DNA of 35,442 nucleotides from Anaerolineae bacterium (GTDB lineage: Bacteria > Chloroflexota > Anaerolineae > Anaerolineales > UBA4823): NCBI GenBank assembly GCA_003130835.1, contig QEXX01000055.1, positions 1 to 35,442 on the forward strand. The letters are read 5' to 3'. Below, piece after piece: positions 33,301-35,442 of the stretch (the first letter of the stretch is position 1; each line of letters begins with the position of its first letter). Position numbers and translations under genes: made by a program. Under the pieces are notes generated by a model. That model did not search any database. It saw nothing but the letters and a program-made list of their open reading frames with translations, and was not told the origin of the DNA.

Positions 33301-35442
33301 CGGCGTTGACGCCAATGAGCGCGTCTATGACGACAGCGTCTCGCGCACCGTGGACGGTACCCAGGACACCGCTTCAGCGACCTTCACCAGCCCGGCGCCG
33401 ACCTTCGACAAGAGCGACACCGCCACGAACCTGCCCATCGGCGCCACCTACACCGTGAACCTGACCATCACCTCGCCGCTCGGCACGTTGCGCAACCTGA
33501 CCATCACCGACACCCTGCCCGCGGGGCTGTTTTACGTCACCGGCACGCAGAGCGTCGGCAGCGGCATCAGCCCTGCGCCGACCTTCGCCGTCAGCGGTCC
33601 GAATGACGGCTCCGCTCCTACCACCCTGACCTGGACCTTCGGCGACGCGGTCGTCTCCTCCAGCCCGGTCACCATCACCTACAACGTCACTGTGGCAAAC
33701 GTGGCTGGCAACCAGTACGGAGTCACCCGTACCAACACCGCTACGCTTTCCTACACCGATGCGGGCGGCGCTTCCAGAAGTCAGACGGATACGGAAAACG
33801 TCACCGTCATCGAACCCGTCCTGACTGTGGACAAAGTGATCTCCGTTCTGCCCTCTCCGCCAGATGCCGGCGGCGTGGTCACCTATCAAGTCACCATCCA
33901 GCATCACGGCGCCAGCACGTCCACCGCCTACGATGTGAACTTCACCGACGCCCTGCCGTCCGACCTGACCCTGAACCTCGCCTCGGTTTCCGTAACGCTG
34001 AGCGGGGGCGCGACGGGCGCCACGAACAACTCAGCCGGCAACACCGTGAACGTCACGATTGCGACCATCCCCATCGGCGGCTCGGTCACCATCACCTACA
34101 GCGCGTCCATCAACAGCGGCGTGGCGCCCGGTCAGGTCATCACCAACACCGGAAATCTGGCATGGACCTCCACCTCCGGCGCCAATGCCAACGAGCGCAC
34201 CGGCGCCGATGGTCCCGGCGGCGCGCTCAACGACTACGCCGCCAGCGACCAGGAGTCCTTCGCCATCCAGGGCGCTACCTACGACAAGACCCTCGAAGCC
34301 ACCTCCGCCGCCCACACCAGCGGCAACAACCTGGCCATTGGCGAAGTCGCCACCTTCGGCCTCTACGTTACCCTGCCCGAAGGGACCACGCCTTCCCTCA
34401 CCATTGTGGACGACCTGCCCGCCGGTCTGGAATACGTCAGCGGTTCGGCACAGGTGGTGACCACGACGGGTGGCGCTTGCGGTACATTGAGCGCCGACTT
34501 CAATGGCTCATTTACCACGGGTGACCCGACCCTCACCGCCCCCGGCGGCAGCGGCGGCGATGTCACCCTCCAGTTTGGTACGATCACCGTCGCCGCCGAT
34601 AACGACCCGGCCAACAACACCTTCGTCATCTGCCTCAACGCCGTCCTGCTCAACGAAACCGATAATCAAAATGGCGACACGCTCACTAATAACGTCTCCT
34701 TCCAGATCGGCAGCGGCCCGCTGAATACCGACAGCACGAGCGTGAATGTCGTCGAAGCCGAACTGGACATTGCCAAAACCGTGAGCAACCCCACTCCTGG
34801 GGTCGGCGAAACCTTCACCTATACCCTGACCGTCCAACATCTTGGCAGCAGCACAGCGCATGCCTTCGACCTGAACATCAGCGACATTTTGCCCGCCACT
34901 GTCAGCGTCTCCGGCGCGCCAACCATTTCGGACGTGCCAGGCGGCTGCGCCGGAACCGTCACCGACACCAGTGCAGACAACAACATCAATCTGACGGTCG
35001 CTTCTCTACCTTTAGGCTGCGTTCTGACCATTCAGTATCAAGCGGTCATCGTCTCGCCTCCCGTCAACCCCGGCGACACGATTACGAACACGGCAAACCT
35101 GACCTGGACATCCCTGGTCGGCGTTGACCCGCAGGAACGCAGTGGCTCCGGCGGCGTGAATGATTATGCCGACAGCGATGACGCGAGCGTCACCCTCACC
35201 AACCCCGACCTGACCATCACCAAGACCGACAGCCAGACCACTTACGTGCCCGGTTTGCCTGTGGTGTACACCATCGTCGTCAGCAACGTGGGCAACAGCG
35301 ATGCCACCGGCGTCACGGTGAGCGATAACATCCCGTCTCAAATCCTTTCCTGGACGTGGACCTGCGTCACCACAGGCGGCGCGACCTGCAACGGCTCCGG
35401 CGGATCCATCATCACGAACTTCAGCGACACCGTGAACCTGCC
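27359..35442 (+). CDS. Giant secreted surface protein of DUF11/pilin-isopeptide-type repeat domains, 3' end cut off by the window
   Basis: One frame stays open from the ATG at 27359 to the window end, at least 2694 residues. A signal peptide is clear (MKHSKVSPPLHLVSLTLILVLMIALG, likely cleavage near SASA at about 34). The first 960 residues hold about five irregular beta domains with paired cysteines (VTCVNH...QVCGD, DWCCGDD). From about residue 969 two domain types alternate. Type A carries DAGDTVTYT...NxG, then LQPGQ...TNTAxxWTS. Type B carries IGExVTYxLxVxLPEG, then DTLPAGL...YVSG and FNFGDI. These are features of DUF11/TIGR01451 and isopeptide-forming fimbrial D2 domains. Role inferred: a stalk-like adhesin or S-layer-associated protein. 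There is strong bias for Thr, Gly, Asn and Asp, almost no Lys except one per domain, and high GC. CAGGT upstream is a modest ribosome-binding site. Confidence 0.85.
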   Translation, partial: MKHSKVSPPLHLVSLTLILVLMIALGMPPLSASASPVHRKANSTPPTVTLNVPAEAFIGSNVTFTVTFDNTDTVPGYGPLIDLILPTNGADGAQNTNLPLDGLTFVSATYLGVNVENTVLTFSGSGGVTCVNHPYMVDNTGNPIQVCGDAGDTLVALRLPFGSFTPDQPPVTVNVTVAMSNLADLGTPLTIQARGGYQFGYTPLNDWCCGDDPSASLSGWVSDSVTPTLFTLSKSYNGPEDETATGPNFPRQYTVTAQIAPGQTMTSFNLSDILPANMQFVSLVSTNPGGATCTHSNPAAPGGTLSCDFASVSGTVTMTFEYYIPLRDAGGASVIDPISGDDALSCNNASGGGTWTPLDPRDTGGAFTQNPSGCEHTLTDKSIAIQKSVSVVGGGDPAPGKYLEYTLDFQVSDFFAFQNAVVTDVISDGQHFDPTFTPTLTFAGSGGFTYSGNFVPANYDVACHYTGGGAECETNTGPFDGSTTLVFRVSDQIGAGGRLIGGCVPTTGAGAGDPDCGLYDDGPTTGRIVFRTLIQQNFTDTFPSGDPSVDQGDTLTNNVTIGGDLLSTTDASTPTGQSEADTSSASAQIGRGALTKSIYAINGSTSFGSPVEVKPGDTVTYRLTYTLPTGDVENLYFDDYLPLPVFHVSDPDEDGAADPTWVFDDVVNATAPAAGRAKFGPSDTFRAYSNIVPTITSDPTNNRLDFYYGDFDGPTEQQYTVDLLFTVTVSDDPFADRLYLTNQAHAFEGSTNAGTADANAIVQIVLTEPVLVTKKGVIWTSNSNGVFNPNPPGPVTFLPPSNSPRWSGTINSSNLASTPINSDLSNVDAGDLVTFAIVIENQGSSGNGAFDIQIRDTLPTGFVIPSGGLNLQIYRGDGTALSYTDLGGGLFGTGIEITDPGPAEGACQKYDPNNGKNIVLVTYDLQLDSTVQGGQQLINTATLFNYAGSEGGPDHTANDLTDTAQVTVDNPTVAKDLVSTEINNTYNDNTQAVVGEFVTYTITLTVPEGTLPSAQIVDTLDAGLAFVDLQSVVVSNPDTDGAGAGDDGIYSSVMTFDAAGNCTNCAAGTGAGSNPLIATLGGQDGRQITFNFGDLTNTNNTNSVAETITITYRAVILNVSSNQAGGQRNNAAALTWGTSSSLPSVSAPNITIIEPVINTSKTVTPATADAGDTVTFTVTLSNPASGSTTAYDVTWSDTVLAGLTYVSGTLALGACTASTPLTLSETGAPTLSGSGGLLQPGQSCTITFQATVNYSATPGQTLTNTAISQWTSLPGAVNDRSTYNTDSDERTGADGVGGALDDYASQGSAALTINSTAPQKYLVATSEAHTGDPSDGTLRVTIGEIVRYRLVVQLPEGTSPNFQILDMLPLDIYPTGLIFLDDGTAKAAFVSNGAGITSSNYGPLPIPAITDSDCFLSGNSADATTPAIPAACAPLPDNNVASNMDDWQDLDNFTPGADVAFKLGTLVNNDNDADAEYVIVEFNALVSNNGGTYTNDAGDDLPNGSRVYINGTPNGLDSNWLNIRVAEPSLTLTKGVTTAPTDAGDTVTYTLTISAASGVNRATAFDLTLTDTFDSYLTGLTVSSVTTTQGTTCVGNGSGTTAFSHNGGSFSGNTLTFTATCLDPGQTITITVTATVAAAAPAGYTIPNTANLVWTSLPGTGTSPNPTGSTTPGGSGADNGERDGSGTPAQNDYNASASANAPLAAPQIVKQAPTPTGYPIGATVTYPIAITLPEGVTRNVRVTDAVPAGMQYVSYSVNTSAFNGSVPAPTVSGGASNGDDVTFNFGDITTTDDNNSANNTFTLLVTLRVLDVPANQIGTVLTNGASLTYTPGTGATDTTISGGTQNIAVLEPRIATTKSVSPTSSVDAGDTLTYIVRFTNTGTSTAYDVTAQDVLAQGVTYNNDASCVFYDGASTSAIPVTVAVGSGTLTFDGNPSGAWDIPATDPNDSYIECTYTATAQSSLHLDGAHTNTADADWTSLNGVDANERVYDDSVSRTVDGTQDTASATFTSPAPTFDKSDTATNLPIGATYTVNLTITSPLGTLRNLTITDTLPAGLFYVTGTQSVGSGISPAPTFAVSGPNDGSAPTTLTWTFGDAVVSSSPVTITYNVTVANVAGNQYGVTRTNTATLSYTDAGGASRSQTDTENVTVIEPVLTVDKVISVLPSPPDAGGVVTYQVTIQHHGASTSTAYDVNFTDALPSDLTLNLASVSVTLSGGATGATNNSAGNTVNVTIATIPIGGSVTITYSASINSGVAPGQVITNTGNLAWTSTSGANANERTGADGPGGALNDYAASDQESFAIQGATYDKTLEATSAAHTSGNNLAIGEVATFGLYVTLPEGTTPSLTIVDDLPAGLEYVSGSAQVVTTTGGACGTLSADFNGSFTTGDPTLTAPGGSGGDVTLQFGTITVAADNDPANNTFVICLNAVLLNETDNQNGDTLTNNVSFQIGSGPLNTDSTSVNVVEAELDIAKTVSNPTPGVGETFTYTLTVQHLGSSTAHAFDLNISDILPATVSVSGAPTISDVPGGCAGTVTDTSADNNINLTVASLPLGCVLTIQYQAVIVSPPVNPGDTITNTANLTWTSLVGVDPQERSGSGGVNDYADSDDASVTLTNPDLTITKTDSQTTYVPGLPVVYTIVVSNVGNSDATGVTVSDNIPSQILSWTWTCVTTGGATCNGSGGSIITNFSDTVNL
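30263..35300 (+). repeat. Alternating A/B domain array inside the giant surface protein
   Basis: Domain starts can be tracked by one lysine a few residues before the first core strand: K975 (B), K1161 (A), K1320 (B), K1534 (A), K1710 (B), K1858 (A), K2018 (B), K2159 (A), K2310 (B), K2473 (A) and K2622 (a simpler DUF11 type). Spacing is 141-214 residues, so one A+B pair is about 300-370 residues. Type A domains end in TNTANLxWTS followed by a loop of the ERTGADG...NDYA kind. Type B domains end in LSYTxG and then a VIEP or VVEA linker. The array continues past the window. Confidence 0.75.

Overview
The window reads as a chromosomal segment of a bacterium most likely in the Chloroflexota, probably Anaerolineae. 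That is an inference from the complete nuoA-N order, the style of the MiaB and Nuo proteins, the palindromic repeat seen in one operon spacer, and the giant surface protein built from DUF11/isopeptide-type domains. No rRNA, tRNA, CRISPR array or transposase gene was seen. Both ends cut through genes: a restriction-modification gene on the left and a giant surface-protein gene on the right.

Left part (1-5089). A GC-rich minus-strand gene encodes a fused nuclease/N6-adenine methyltransferase of the type IIG (Eco57I-like) kind, truncated by the window edge. It diverges from miaB, a tRNA methylthiotransferase gene whose -10 box lies so close to the ATG that the mRNA should be leaderless. The 259-bp divergent spacer holds a perfect 15-bp hairpin and a 10-bp palindrome between the two promoters. 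A 449-bp gene-poor spacer then leads to a strong promoter.

Centre (5090-19838). A full 14-gene respiratory complex I operon, nuoA to nuoN in canonical order, runs on the plus strand. Iron-sulfur ligands are intact in NuoB, E, F, G and I, including the four extra cysteines of cluster N7 in NuoG. The NADH-input genes nuoE-F-G are joined by 4-bp start/stop overlaps. The only large gap is between nuoI and nuoJ, where three 42-bp units of a palindromic repeat sit. A textbook intrinsic terminator closes the operon.

Right-centre (19839-27064). A three-gene operon looks like an exopolysaccharide synthase: a secreted, membrane-anchored BcsB-like protein, a processive family-2 glycosyltransferase, and a GT-C-like multipass membrane protein. 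The glycosyltransferase has no PilZ domain. Its N-terminus instead carries the duplicated 24-residue RLG motif of MshEN c-di-GMP-binding domains. I consider this the most interesting system in the window. It converges with a gene for an apolipoprotein N-acyltransferase-like nitrilase-family membrane protein.

Right end (27065-35442). A good sigma-70 promoter drives an open frame of at least 2694 codons. It encodes a signal peptide followed by irregular N-terminal domains and then an alternating array of two beta-domain types (A and B). Each has a lysine at the same relative place, as expected of pilin-like isopeptide domains. The C-terminus and any surface anchor lie outside the window.
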